Source: an uncultured Chromatiaceae bacterium
Lineage (GTDB): Bacteria > Pseudomonadota > Gammaproteobacteria > Enterobacterales > Alteromonadaceae
Length of the DNA stretch: 13,079 bases
Reading direction: 5' to 3'
NCBI GenBank assembly: GCA_946482615.1
Contig: CAMLSF010000106.1
Span: 1-13,079, forward strand
Numbering within the stretch: position 1 is the first letter of the stretch; every line of letters starts with the position of its first letter. The notes beneath the pieces are model-generated. The model saw nothing but the letters and a program-made list of their open reading frames with translations, did not search any database and had not been told where the DNA came from. Positions 1-6,376 of the stretch are shown piece after piece. The position numbers and the translations under genes are program-made.

Positions 1-849
1 GCCGATCAGTGGATCATCAGCCAGTATCAGCAAACCATCAGCCAGTTCCGTGGTTATTTAGACAGCTACCGTTTTGATATGGCCGCCAACACGCTGTACG
101 AATTCACCTGGAACCAGTTCTGTGACTGGTACTTAGAACTGACTAAGCCTGTACTGTTCAAAGGCACCGAAGCTCAGCAACGTGGCACCCGTCATACCTT
201 ACTGACAGTGCTGGAGTCTTTGCTGCGTTTAATGCACCCGATCATGCCATTTATTACGGAAGAAATTTGGCAGCGTGTTGCGCCTATGATCAGAAGCGAC
301 ATCAAGCCAGGCGACAGCATTATGCTGCAGGCTTATCCTGAATTTAATCAGGCGCTGGTGAACGAAACCGCCACTGCCGATCTGGAATGGGTGAAAAGCT
401 TTATAGTCGCAATCCGTAACGTACGGGGTGAGATGGATATAGCACCAAGCAAGCCATTGTCTGTACTGGTGCGTAACCTGACAGCAGACGACAGCCGCCG
501 TTTACAAAGCAATCTGGCCTTCCTGCAGAATATGGCGAAGTTAGAAGCTATTACTGTACTGGCCGATGGCGAAACAGCACCAGCTTGTGCAGCTCAGCTT
601 TTGGGCAAAATGGATATTCTGATCCCTATGGCGGGTTTGATAGACAAAGAAGCTGAACTCTCCCGTCTTGCCAAACAACTGGAAAAAGCCCAGCAGGAAC
701 ATGACCGCGTGGCCGGTAAACTGGCGAATGAAGGTTTTGTCGCCAAAGCACCTGAAGCTGTATTGGCAAAAGAGCGTGAAAAACTCTCTGAAGCTTTGGA
801 AGCTATCACTAAGTTAAAAGCTCAGCAGGCCCAAATAGCGGCGATTTAA
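1..849 (+). CDS. valS: Valyl-tRNA synthetase, C-terminal part (5' end outside window)
   Basis: This frame is open from the first base and ends with TAA at 847-849, giving the last 282 residues of a class I valyl-tRNA synthetase, the cytoplasmic enzyme that charges tRNA-Val. The first ~140 visible residues hold the anticodon-binding helical domain, with the family-typical stretch FTWNQFCDWYLELTKP and, further on, LMHPIMPFITEEIWQ. The final ~65 residues (from DKEAELSRLAKQLEKAQ to the end) are the charged coiled-coil arm seen at the C-terminus of bacterial ValS; it includes the usual NEGFVAKAPEAV segment. The catalytic HIGH and KMSKS parts lie upstream of the window. The gene ends with its own terminator, so it is probably the last gene of its transcription unit. 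Identification is firm. Confidence 0.97.
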   Translation, partial: ADQWIISQYQQTISQFRGYLDSYRFDMAANTLYEFTWNQFCDWYLELTKPVLFKGTEAQQRGTRHTLLTVLESLLRLMHPIMPFITEEIWQRVAPMIRSDIKPGDSIMLQAYPEFNQALVNETATADLEWVKSFIVAIRNVRGEMDIAPSKPLSVLVRNLTADDSRRLQSNLAFLQNMAKLEAITVLADGETAPACAAQLLGKMDILIPMAGLIDKEAELSRLAKQLEKAQQEHDRVAGKLANEGFVAKAPEAVLAKEREKLSEALEAITKLKAQQAQIAAI

Positions 850-870
850 CTGTAAGCTGCATAGAACATC

Positions 871-898
871 AAAAGGCGACCTCCGGGTCGCCTTTTTT
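871..898 (+). terminator. Intrinsic terminator of valS
   Basis: A 10-bp perfect stem (AAAAGGCGAC at 871-880 pairing with GTCGCCTTTT at 887-896) closes a six-base CTCCGG loop and runs into a T-tract ending at 898. It lies 22 bases after the valS stop codon. The A-tract on the 5' side may let it work in both directions. Confidence 0.93.
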
Positions 899-950
899 AT
901 CTATGCCGGGCAGATCCGTCGCAAAAAAATGTAAAGTTTCAGTAAAAAAC

Positions 951-977
951 TTGGACTGCAGCAGATTCTGCTATACC
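951..977 (+). promoter_or_regulatory. Possible extended -10 promoter for the periplasmic protein gene
   Basis: TTGGAC at 951-956 is followed after 15 bases by TATACC at 972-977, preceded by TG at 969-970, which makes an extended -10 arrangement. The spacer is shorter than the optimal 17, so the extended -10 would have to compensate. A transcript would start near 985, about 57 bases before the ATG at 1042. The valS terminator just upstream makes an own promoter likely somewhere in this gap. Confidence 0.45.
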
Positions 978-1041
978 ATCCGCGCCGCCTGCAGCAACGA
1001 GGCTGCAGGTTCCCTGAAAATTCTCAAATGGAAGAGACAGC

Positions 1042-1443
1042 ATGAAATTAAAGTTAAGCGCCTTATTCGTTGCCTTAGTAGTGACTGCAGTTCCGGCTCA
1101 GGCTGACTGGTTAAATGCGGTAAAAGATGGCGTCGGCAGCACACTGAAAGAAACCAAAGACAGCGCTAAAACTGCTGCTTTAAATACCTCAGTGCGCACA
1201 GCTTTAGGTTTAACTGAAGGCAAATCAACTCAGGCCGCTATTGCTGAAAAACTGGGTGAACCAGCCAGCAAAACAGAAAAAGACGGCAAAACTCTGTGGT
1301 TATACGACGTGACTGCATTGTCTGCCAGCTACCCGACTTTAACTGAATTAGTAAAAACTCAGGAAGCCGCACAAAAGTCAGTGCAATTGAGCTTTAATGC
1401 CGATGTATTAGCTAAATTAGAGCTGATCAACAAGGCTAAGTAA
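1042..1443 (+). CDS. Small periplasmic protein of unknown function
   Basis: The product has 133 residues. The N-terminus (MKLKLSALFVALVVTAVPAQA) is a clear Sec signal peptide, probably cleaved after residue 21; there is no lipobox cysteine, so it should be a soluble periplasmic protein. The mature part is rich in Lys, Ala and Thr and probably mainly helical. Residues 66-90 (from AIAEKLGEP to LWLYDV) have a 'LGxP...dGkxxWxY' look that recalls the short BamE/SmpA-type fold, but this is only a resemblance. The start is supported by a GGAAGAG ribosome-binding site 6-8 bases before the ATG. It has its own terminator and forms a one-gene unit between valS and the transporter gene. I do not recognise a named family and assign no function. 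Confidence 0.85.
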   Translation: MKLKLSALFVALVVTAVPAQADWLNAVKDGVGSTLKETKDSAKTAALNTSVRTALGLTEGKSTQAAIAEKLGEPASKTEKDGKTLWLYDVTALSASYPTLTELVKTQEAAQKSVQLSFNADVLAKLELINKAK

Positions 1444-1451
1444 TTCTTCAG

Positions 1452-1483
1452 TCACTGCCGTTTCCTGCGGCAGTGATTTTCTT
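1452..1483 (+). terminator. Intrinsic terminator after the periplasmic protein gene
   Basis: TCACTGCCG at 1452-1460 pairs perfectly with CGGCAGTGA at 1468-1476 (9 bp, 7-base loop) and is followed by TTTTCTTCT. It begins 8 bases after the stop codon. Confidence 0.9.
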
Positions 1484-1538
1484 CTCTGTTTCCCCTCCAA
1501 TATCAGCATGTTCACAGCTATTCGAACCCACTCAAAAG

Positions 1539-1566
1539 TTGTAGAAAGTATTTTTTTTGTTATTAT
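1539..1566 (+). promoter_or_regulatory. Probable sigma-70 promoter of the NhaC-type transporter gene
   Basis: TTGTAG (1539-1544) and TATTAT (1561-1566) are separated by a 16-base spacer that is largely a T-run. Transcription would start around 1573-1575, giving an unusually long leader of about 180 bases before the ATG at 1754. The assignment rests on hexamer match and spacing only. Confidence 0.6.
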
Positions 1567-1574
1567 TGCGCGCC

Positions 1575-1753
1575 TGAATTAACCCCGTGTAAATTCATTC
1601 TGTTGTAGACCCAAAGCTGAAAAAATTACACCAAAAGCAATTGAACTCAGCCCGGGCTCTGGCAGCTAAACCCCCAAACACTCCGTAGGCAATTTATGCT
1701 ACGGTTGGCTTTTATTTTTCTGGCATTGCCAGGCTTTGTGAAGGAACCCTTTA
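1575..1753 (+). promoter_or_regulatory. Long hairpin-rich 5' leader of the transporter gene
   Basis: From the predicted start to the ATG there is no ORF of note but several inverted repeats. GTGTAA (1586-1592 region) pairs with TTACAC (1626-1631). A GC-rich palindrome AGCCCGGGCT lies near 1648-1657. CCGTAG (1683-1688) pairs with CTACGG (1699-1704) and runs into a T-rich stretch to 1719, like a weak intrinsic terminator. CTGGC-ATT-GCCAG (1720-1732) sits just ahead of the AAGGA ribosome-binding site at 1741-1745. A CTGGC also occurs near 1660, so the last hairpin has an alternative partner. This layout suits an attenuator or ion/ligand-sensing leader, but I could not match it to a known riboswitch class. 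Confidence 0.4.
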
Positions 1754-3184
1754 ATGGATTCACCAAGTGCCATTAGTTTGATCCCACCAGTTGTTGTGAT
1801 GGCTGTAGCCATCTGGCTGAAGCGACCTATTTTGTCGCTTGTTGTGGGCGCAGTTGCAGGTTTGCTGATGCTGTTTCCAACTCAACCTTTTGAGTTGCTG
1901 AATACCTTTGCTGAAATCTCGACCAGCGTGATGCAGGATGAAACCATAGGTTGGTTGATTTTGGTCTGTGGTGGTTTTGGCTCTCTGATTGGCTTGTTGA
2001 TCCATACAGGAGGCGCTGTGGCTTTTGGCCGTTCTGCCTCTAAACTGGCAACAGGCCCCCGCTCCTCCATGTTTATGACCTTTATTTTGGGCTGCATTAT
2101 TTTTATCGACGATTACCTGAATGCGTTAAGCGTGGGTGAAGCGATGAAACGTGTAACGGATAAATACAAAATATCCCGTCAGATGCTGGCTTATATAGTG
2201 GATTCTACTGCCGCCCCTATTTGCGTCATTATTCCTATTTCTACCTGGGCTATCTTTTTTGGCGGTTTGCTGGAGAACAATAAAGTAGCGGAAGCAGGAC
2301 AAGGGGTGGACGTGTATATTCAGGCTATTCCTTATATGTTGTATCCATGGCTGGCCGTGTTGATGGTGATGCTGGTCACGCTCAAAATTATGCCGGCTAT
2401 AGGCCCGATGAAAAAAGCTGAACTGGCCGCGCAAAATGGTACACCAATGGATGTGTTGCCTGATGTGGGTGTGGAAGCCAGCGCCAGCCATCACCATGTA
2501 CAGGGCCAGACTGTTCCGGCTGGTGATCAGTATGCTGTGCATTCGATGGAACAGGAATTTGAGGAGAGCAACAAGCAAGGCAAGCTGCGTAACTTTATCG
2601 TACCTATGCTGATGCTGATTGGTTTTACCATCTACTTTGATATTGATGTACTCAAAGGCCTGATCGTGACTTTAGTCCTGACCCTGGCTTTTTATGCTTA
2701 CCAGCGTCTGATGCCATTAGGCGAGATGATGGAAGTGATGATGAATGGCTTTAAAACCATGCTGCCAGCCATCTGTACTGTGATAGCAGCTTTTGTGTTT
2801 AAAGATGTCTGCGACAAGTTATTGTTGCCTCAATACGTGATTGAAAACCTTACCCCTTATATGACAGCGCAAATGCTGCCCGCTATCGTATTTTTAGCTA
2901 TGGCGGTGTTGTCCTTTGCAACAGGTTCATCCTGGGGGATTTTTGCAGTATCTATTCCTATTGTGATGCCTTTGGCTTATGCAGTAGAAGCGGATATTCC
3001 ATTAGTGATAGGTGCGCTGTTATCGGCCAGCTCTTTTGGCAGCCAGGCCTGTTTCTACAGTGACTCTACTGTATTAGCAGCGCAAGGCTCGGGTTGTAAT
3101 CTGGTGTCGCATGCTGTGACTCAGTTGCCTTATTGCTTAATTGCAGCCAGTTTAGCTTTTGTAGGTTTTATCCTGATCGCTTAA
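1754..3184 (+). CDS. NhaC-family Na+/H+ antiporter-type transporter
   Basis: A 476-residue inner-membrane protein with many hydrophobic segments arranged in two halves. They are joined by a hydrophilic, His-rich cytoplasmic-looking stretch at about residues 220-278 (ASASHHHVQGQ, then the acidic MEQEFEES). Family-typical motifs are FIDDYLNALSVGE (Asp119/Asp120), DSTAAPICVIIPISTWAIFF (from Asp150), FATGSSWGIFAVSIPIVMPLA near 388-408 and SASSFGSQACFYSDSTVLAAQ near 424-444. The buried Asp residues are likely cation-binding. NhaC-type proteins exchange Na+ for H+, though relatives move malate/lactate or amino acids such as lysine, so the exact substrate is open. The ATG is backed by AAGGA 8-9 bases upstream. 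The gene stands alone, with its own promoter, long leader and terminator; the leader suggests control after transcription starts. Confidence 0.88.
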   Translation: MDSPSAISLIPPVVVMAVAIWLKRPILSLVVGAVAGLLMLFPTQPFELLNTFAEISTSVMQDETIGWLILVCGGFGSLIGLLIHTGGAVAFGRSASKLATGPRSSMFMTFILGCIIFIDDYLNALSVGEAMKRVTDKYKISRQMLAYIVDSTAAPICVIIPISTWAIFFGGLLENNKVAEAGQGVDVYIQAIPYMLYPWLAVLMVMLVTLKIMPAIGPMKKAELAAQNGTPMDVLPDVGVEASASHHHVQGQTVPAGDQYAVHSMEQEFEESNKQGKLRNFIVPMLMLIGFTIYFDIDVLKGLIVTLVLTLAFYAYQRLMPLGEMMEVMMNGFKTMLPAICTVIAAFVFKDVCDKLLLPQYVIENLTPYMTAQMLPAIVFLAMAVLSFATGSSWGIFAVSIPIVMPLAYAVEADIPLVIGALLSASSFGSQACFYSDSTVLAAQGSGCNLVSHAVTQLPYCLIAASLAFVGFILIA

Positions 3185-3205
3185 ATCTCTCCTGCTCAAT
3201 AAGAG

Positions 3206-3227
3206 AGGCACCTCCGGGTGCCTTTTT
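3206..3227 (+). terminator. Intrinsic terminator of the transporter gene
   Basis: AGGCACC (3206-3212) pairs with GGTGCCT (3217-3223) around a UCCG tetraloop, followed by a T-run to 3227. It lies 21 bases after the stop codon. Confidence 0.93.
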
Positions 3228-3362
3228 CAATTCTGTAACAGCGACAAGGCTACAGGCCAAATTTATCTTGGTTATAACTTTTGGCGATATAGAAAAGCTC
3301 AGGCTTTTAATCCATAAAAACGCATAGATTTTCTCGTCCTATCCATTTTTTACGAAATAGTG

Positions 3363-3495
3363 TTAGAAATAAGCCAGTTAGCAAGGGACTGGCTTGAAAA
3401 GCATAAGTGACAATTCCTTTATTCCATAAAGTTTTAGATACCAAGACTTTTATGCTTAAAGACCGCTAACTGTCCAGACTTCCGGTTATTTCTAA
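3363..3495. repeat. Nested inverted repeat with alternative pairings
   Basis: The gap from 3228 to 3614 has no convincing gene. Its main content is this 133-bp structure. The outer arms are a perfect 10-bp inverted repeat: TTAGAAATAA (3363-3372) and TTATTTCTAA (3486-3495). Inside, AAGCCAGT (3371-3378) pairs with ACTGGCTT (3388-3395), and AAGCATAA (3399-3406) pairs with TTATGCTT (3450-3457). GCCAGTTAGC (3373-3382) can instead pair 9 of 10 with GCTAACTGTC (3465-3474), excluding the first hairpin. It could be a small palindromic mobile element, a structured leader or an sRNA gene; I saw no target-site duplication at the ends. Confidence 0.5.
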
Positions 3496-3522
3496 TTCAT
3501 CTAAACAAGACCAATCCATTAG

Positions 3523-3551
3523 TTATTTAACTTTCGACTCAGGCCTAGAAT
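3523..3551 (+). promoter_or_regulatory. Weak candidate promoter for the oxygenase gene
   Basis: TAGAAT at 3546-3551 is a reasonable -10, with TTATTT 17 bases upstream (3523-3528) as a poor -35. A start near 3558 would give a leader of about 57 bases. Only the -10 is convincing. Confidence 0.3.
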
Positions 3552-3614
3552 GCGCTCACTTTCTGTCAGGGCTACTGCTCTGTGATACAGAACCCTAAGC
3601 ACAACGAGGTTTTT

Positions 3615-4676
3615 ATGCTTCATTCAACACAAGAGTTTTTATCCGGCAACGCCACACCAGAGGCCAGCAGTGCTTTGCCTGTGCTGGATCTGAGCCTGAT
3701 GGATGGCTCTGCCGTTGAGCAACAGTCTTTTATTCAGCAGTTACGTGTAGCAGCCCGTGATGTGGGTTTCTTTTACCTGACAGGTCATGGTCAGACGGTA
3801 CAGAAACAACAACAGATTTTAGCGCTGGCTAAGCAGTTTTTTGCTCTGCCTTTGGCCGACAAACACCAGGTGCAGATGATCCACTCCCCTCACTTTCGTG
3901 GATACACAGGTTTAGGCGGTGAACTCACCCGGGGTCAGCCGGATATCCGCGAACAGTTTGATATCATGCGGGAAGAGGCTGTACCGGCACAGACTGATAT
4001 CAGCCCGGCCTGGCAAGGTTTAATTGGCCCTAACCAATGGCCAACGGTTTTACCCCAAATGCAAACCGAACTGCTGAATTGGCAACAGTCGCTGTCTGAC
4101 ATCACAGTCAAACTGATGCGCGCTCTAATGCAGGCTTTAGAACAACCTGCTGATGCTTTAGACGCCACCATCAAAGCTGGCCCATATCAGCATATGAAGC
4201 TGATCCGGTATCCGGGTGTGGATGCCAAAACGTCACAGAGCAAACAAGGTGTGGGCGCTCATAAAGATCCGGGGTATCTGACCTTAGTGGTGCAGGATGA
4301 TCAATCAGGTTTAGAAGTAGAAACCGAACAAGGTTGGGTTTCTGTTGCTCCGCTGCCAGGTGCTTTTGTCGTCAATATTGGTGAGCTGCTGGAACTGGCG
4401 TCCAATGGCTACTTAAAAGCCACCCTGCACCGTGTGGTCAGCCCAAATTCGGGTGTAGAGCGTTACTCCTGTGCCTTTTTTATGGCGGCTCAACTGGACG
4501 CTACTGTGCCTTTATTGCAGTTGCCGTCTCATTTAGCTGACGAAGCCAAAGGTCCGGCCAGCGATCCAACTAACCCATTGTTTTATCAGGTCGGCCAGAA
4601 TGTGCTAAAAGGACGGTTACGTTCACACCGTGATGTGGCTGCGGCTCATTACGCAGAGTTAGCAAAAGCTGTCTAA
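3615..4676 (+). CDS. 2-oxoglutarate/Fe(II)-dependent oxygenase, isopenicillin N synthase-like
   Basis: The 353-residue cytosolic enzyme belongs to the isopenicillin N synthase-like non-haem iron dioxygenases. The N-terminal DIOX_N-type region (about 21-125) includes LPVLDLS and VGFFYLTGHG. The catalytic double-stranded beta-helix follows, with the metal triad visible as His216-x-Asp218 (GAHKDPGYLTLVVQDD) and His272 (TLHRVV), and the 2-oxoglutarate-binding Arg283-x-Ser285 (ERYSCAFF). All key residues are present, so it should be active; the substrate cannot be read from sequence. The ATG at 3615 is chosen because CGAGG stands 6 bases before it. An in-frame GTG at 3582 would add 11 residues but has no ribosome-binding site. 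Downstream lie an ERIC-type repeat and then a trans-sulfuration-type lyase, so a role in sulfur or amino-acid metabolism is possible but only inferred. Confidence 0.9.
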   Translation: MLHSTQEFLSGNATPEASSALPVLDLSLMDGSAVEQQSFIQQLRVAARDVGFFYLTGHGQTVQKQQQILALAKQFFALPLADKHQVQMIHSPHFRGYTGLGGELTRGQPDIREQFDIMREEAVPAQTDISPAWQGLIGPNQWPTVLPQMQTELLNWQQSLSDITVKLMRALMQALEQPADALDATIKAGPYQHMKLIRYPGVDAKTSQSKQGVGAHKDPGYLTLVVQDDQSGLEVETEQGWVSVAPLPGAFVVNIGELLELASNGYLKATLHRVVSPNSGVERYSCAFFMAAQLDATVPLLQLPSHLADEAKGPASDPTNPLFYQVGQNVLKGRLRSHRDVAAAHYAELAKAV

Positions 4677-4694
4677 GCTCAGTTTAAACATACA

Positions 4695-4824
4695 TAACTC
4701 CCCAAAGTCATTGGAGTTGCAGCGCGGCGACAAGTAGTCGAGCCCCCGGGAGCATAGGTGCGCTATGTGACTGGGGCGAGAATGCACAGTCAACAAAGCT
4801 GCGGCTTCAGCTAAGAAGGGGAAA
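4695..4824. repeat. ERIC-type intergenic repeat, copy 1
   Basis: The core resembles the enterobacterial repetitive intergenic consensus: a GAGCCCCCGGGAGC half followed by a GTGACTGGGGCGAG half, the two segments targeted by the classical ERIC1R and ERIC2 primers. As RNA it folds into a long stem-loop. The outer stem is 4713-4723 with 4798-4808 (11 bp allowing G-U), a side hairpin is CGAC/GTCG (4728-4731, 4737-4740), and the central arm is GCCCC/GGGGC (4742-4746, 4773-4777) capped by CATAG/CTATG (4753-4757, 4763-4767). It has 16 mismatches in 99 ungapped positions against copy 2 by hand count. The ends are degenerate, so the boundaries are approximate; the left end may be the TA at 4695. Confidence 0.85.
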
Positions 4825-4830
4825 AAGTGA

Positions 4831-4850
4831 CAGCCGGGCCAACCTGGCTG
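4831..4850 (+). other. Hairpin in the leader of the PLP-lyase gene
   Basis: CAGCCGGG (4831-4838) pairs with CCTGGCTG (4843-4850) with one G-U pair and a CCAA loop. No T-run follows, so it is not a standard terminator. A second small A/T-rich hairpin (AATAAAACC with GGTTTATT, about 4861-4880) would overlap the AAGG ribosome-binding site of the gene at 4882. Confidence 0.4.
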
Positions 4851-4881
4851 AACTATTAATAAAATAAAACCAAGGTTTATT

Positions 4882-6045
4882 ATGAAATTCCGTACTTTAA
4901 GTATTCATGCCGGGCAACAACCAGACCCCAGTACCGGCGCTTTAGCCACACCAGTCTATTTCACCAGCACCTTTAGTTACGGTACAGCCGAAGAAGGTCA
5001 GGCGCGTTTTTCAGGTCAGAATCCGGGTTATATCTACAGCCGTTTTGCCAACCCTACCACTGCAGCTTTAGAGCAAAAACTGGCAGCCCTTGAAGGCGCA
5101 GACGAAGCTTTAGTGGTCGCCAGCGGTATGGCGGCTGTCAGCGCCATTATGTATGCGCTGACCAATGCAGGGGATGAAGTGGCTTTTATCGACCCTGTCT
5201 ACGGCGGTACTGATGCCTTTTTACGTAATACCTTAACCCGCGCCGGTGTCACCTTAAGCCGTTACAGCAGCGATAAAGACTTTGCCGAACGGGTGAAACC
5301 CAATACCAAAGTGGTGTTATTTGAACCTGTTACCAACCCGACTTTAAAAGTGATCGACAGCCGTATTGTGATCGAAGCGGCGCGTAAAGTCGGTGCTTTG
5401 GTGATTTGTGACAATACCTTTTTAACCCCTTATTTATTCCGTCCGCTGGAGATAGGTGCTGATATTGTGATGCACAGCGGCACTAAATATCTGTCTGGCC
5501 ATGGTGATATTATTGCCGGCATAGTGGCAGGACGCAGCGAGCTGATGCAGAAAATCCGTACTGTGGCGCTGAAACATATAGGTTCACCTATAGGGCCACA
5601 GGAAGCTTATTTGCTGCAACGTGGCGTAAAAACCCTGACCTTGCGGATGGATGCTCATAACGACAACGCCCGTAAAGTGGCAGACTTTTTAGCAGCTCAT
5701 CCTAAAGTGGCCAAAGTTTATTACCCGGGTCATGCCAGTCATCCGGGCCATCAGGCGATAGCAGACACTGCCACTGGTTTTGGTGGCATGGTGGCTGTGG
5801 ATATCGAAGGTGGTTTTGCCAAAGCCGCCGTATTTTTGAATCACCTGCAGTTATTTGCGCAGGCCGTAAGCTTAGGTGATGTGGAAAGCCTGGCTTGTCA
5901 TCCTGCCAGCACTACTCATGCCGCTATGACTGCAGAAGACAGACATAAAGCCGGTGTCAGCGAAAATCTGGTGCGCCTGAGCATAGGTGTCGAAGATGCG
6001 GATGATTTAATAGCCGACTTAGCACAGGCTCTGTCGAAGCTATAA
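4882..6045 (+). CDS. PLP-dependent Cys/Met metabolism enzyme, methionine gamma-lyase-like
   Basis: The 387-residue cytosolic enzyme is a full-length member of the trans-sulfuration family (cystathionine gamma-synthase/lyase, methionine gamma-lyase, O-acetylhomoserine sulfhydrylase). The PLP site is clear: Lys202 in HSGTKYLSGHGD forms the Schiff base, Asp177 in CDNTFLTPY faces the pyridine nitrogen, Ser81-Gly82-Met83 and Tyr52/Arg54 (YIYSRFANPT) hold the phosphate, Tyr107 stacks on the ring, and Arg365 (VRLSIG) should bind the substrate carboxylate. Overall it reads most like methionine gamma-lyase (AVSLGDVESLACHPAS), but the lyase cysteine of the YGCT motif is Gly109 here (VYGGTDAF), as in cystathionine lyases, so the reaction is uncertain. 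The start is supported by AAGG 6 bases upstream. It sits between an ERIC element and the sulfate-uptake genes, consistent with sulfur amino-acid turnover. Confidence 0.9.
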   Translation: MKFRTLSIHAGQQPDPSTGALATPVYFTSTFSYGTAEEGQARFSGQNPGYIYSRFANPTTAALEQKLAALEGADEALVVASGMAAVSAIMYALTNAGDEVAFIDPVYGGTDAFLRNTLTRAGVTLSRYSSDKDFAERVKPNTKVVLFEPVTNPTLKVIDSRIVIEAARKVGALVICDNTFLTPYLFRPLEIGADIVMHSGTKYLSGHGDIIAGIVAGRSELMQKIRTVALKHIGSPIGPQEAYLLQRGVKTLTLRMDAHNDNARKVADFLAAHPKVAKVYYPGHASHPGHQAIADTATGFGGMVAVDIEGGFAKAAVFLNHLQLFAQAVSLGDVESLACHPASTTHAAMTAEDRHKAGVSENLVRLSIGVEDADDLIADLAQALSKL

Positions 6046-6046
6046 G

Positions 6047-6074
6047 CTGGGTCAGAGCCTTGGCTCTGACCCAG
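6047..6074. repeat. Long perfect palindrome after the lyase gene; REP-like, possible terminator
   Basis: CTGGGTCAGAGCC (6047-6059) and GGCTCTGACCCAG (6062-6074) are perfect 13-bp inverted arms separated by TT. It starts one base after the lyase stop codon and so could end that transcript, but no T-tract follows. Its GGGTCAGAGC...GCTCTGACCC core recurs in the palindrome at 6116-6144, which suggests a REP-type repeat rather than a dedicated terminator. Confidence 0.7.
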
Positions 6075-6115
6075 ATATCTGGTACCAGCATTAGGCCGAT
6101 TACCGACTTTTATGA

Positions 6116-6144
6116 AAGGGTCACAGCTAACAGCTCTGACCCTT
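6116..6144. repeat. Second REP-like palindrome
   Basis: AAGGGTCA-c-AGCT (6116-6128) is opposed to AGCT-c-TGACCCTT (6132-6144), a 12-bp stem with one mismatch and a three-base loop. It shares the GGGTCA...CTCTGACCC core with the palindrome 42 bases upstream. Two related palindromes close together resemble REP doublets (REPIN-like), which RAYT-type transposases are known to spread; no such transposase is in this window. Confidence 0.6.
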
Positions 6145-6189
6145 ATTCATTTCTGAACTATCAAATACGAATTTCTTTCTTTTTAAGAA

Positions 6190-6376
6190 TATAAATATCC
6201 TCTACATTCATCTCAAGCGTCCAGACGGCTAAAACTTAATGCAGGTACAGTCGCTGGACCCGAAGCCTCCACCATCAAAGCTTCGTTTTGACCAAAAGAT
6301 ATCCAGGAACATAAAAAACTAAAAATACGAACTGACCGGAACGCCGGAGGTTACAACAAAACTTGCGGAGAATGTT
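6190..6376 (+). promoter_or_regulatory. Putative promoter and structured leader of the porin-sbp operon
   Basis: The A/T-rich stretch 6171-6200 holds a -10-like TATAAA at 6190-6195 but no good -35, as expected for an activator-dependent promoter; control by CysB would fit but no site can be assigned. The following ~175-base leader has GTCCAG (6219-6224) pairing with CTGGAC (6254-6259). Directly after it, CGAAGC (6261-6266) pairs with GCTTCG (6280-6285) and leads into TTTTG. A small CCGG-AACG-CCGG hairpin lies near 6336-6350. The ribosome-binding site GCGGAG lies 6-7 bases before the ATG. Confidence 0.4.

Noticed and set aside
1575..1753. Lysine riboswitch upstream of the NhaC-type gene.
   Set aside because: The conserved lysine-riboswitch core (AGAGGUGC and GGAAA/GAAGGG-type blocks) is not visible and the leader is short for that class.
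2126..2578. 150-codon minus-strand ORF inside the NhaC-type gene.
   Set aside because: Its His-rich, low-complexity translation mirrors hydrophobic codons of the real transporter gene; it is a shadow frame.
3373..3474. GTTAGC...GCTAAC arms resembling an integron attC site.
   Set aside because: In attC the RYYYAAC box comes first and GTTRRRY last; here the order is reversed, and no integrase or cassette array is present.
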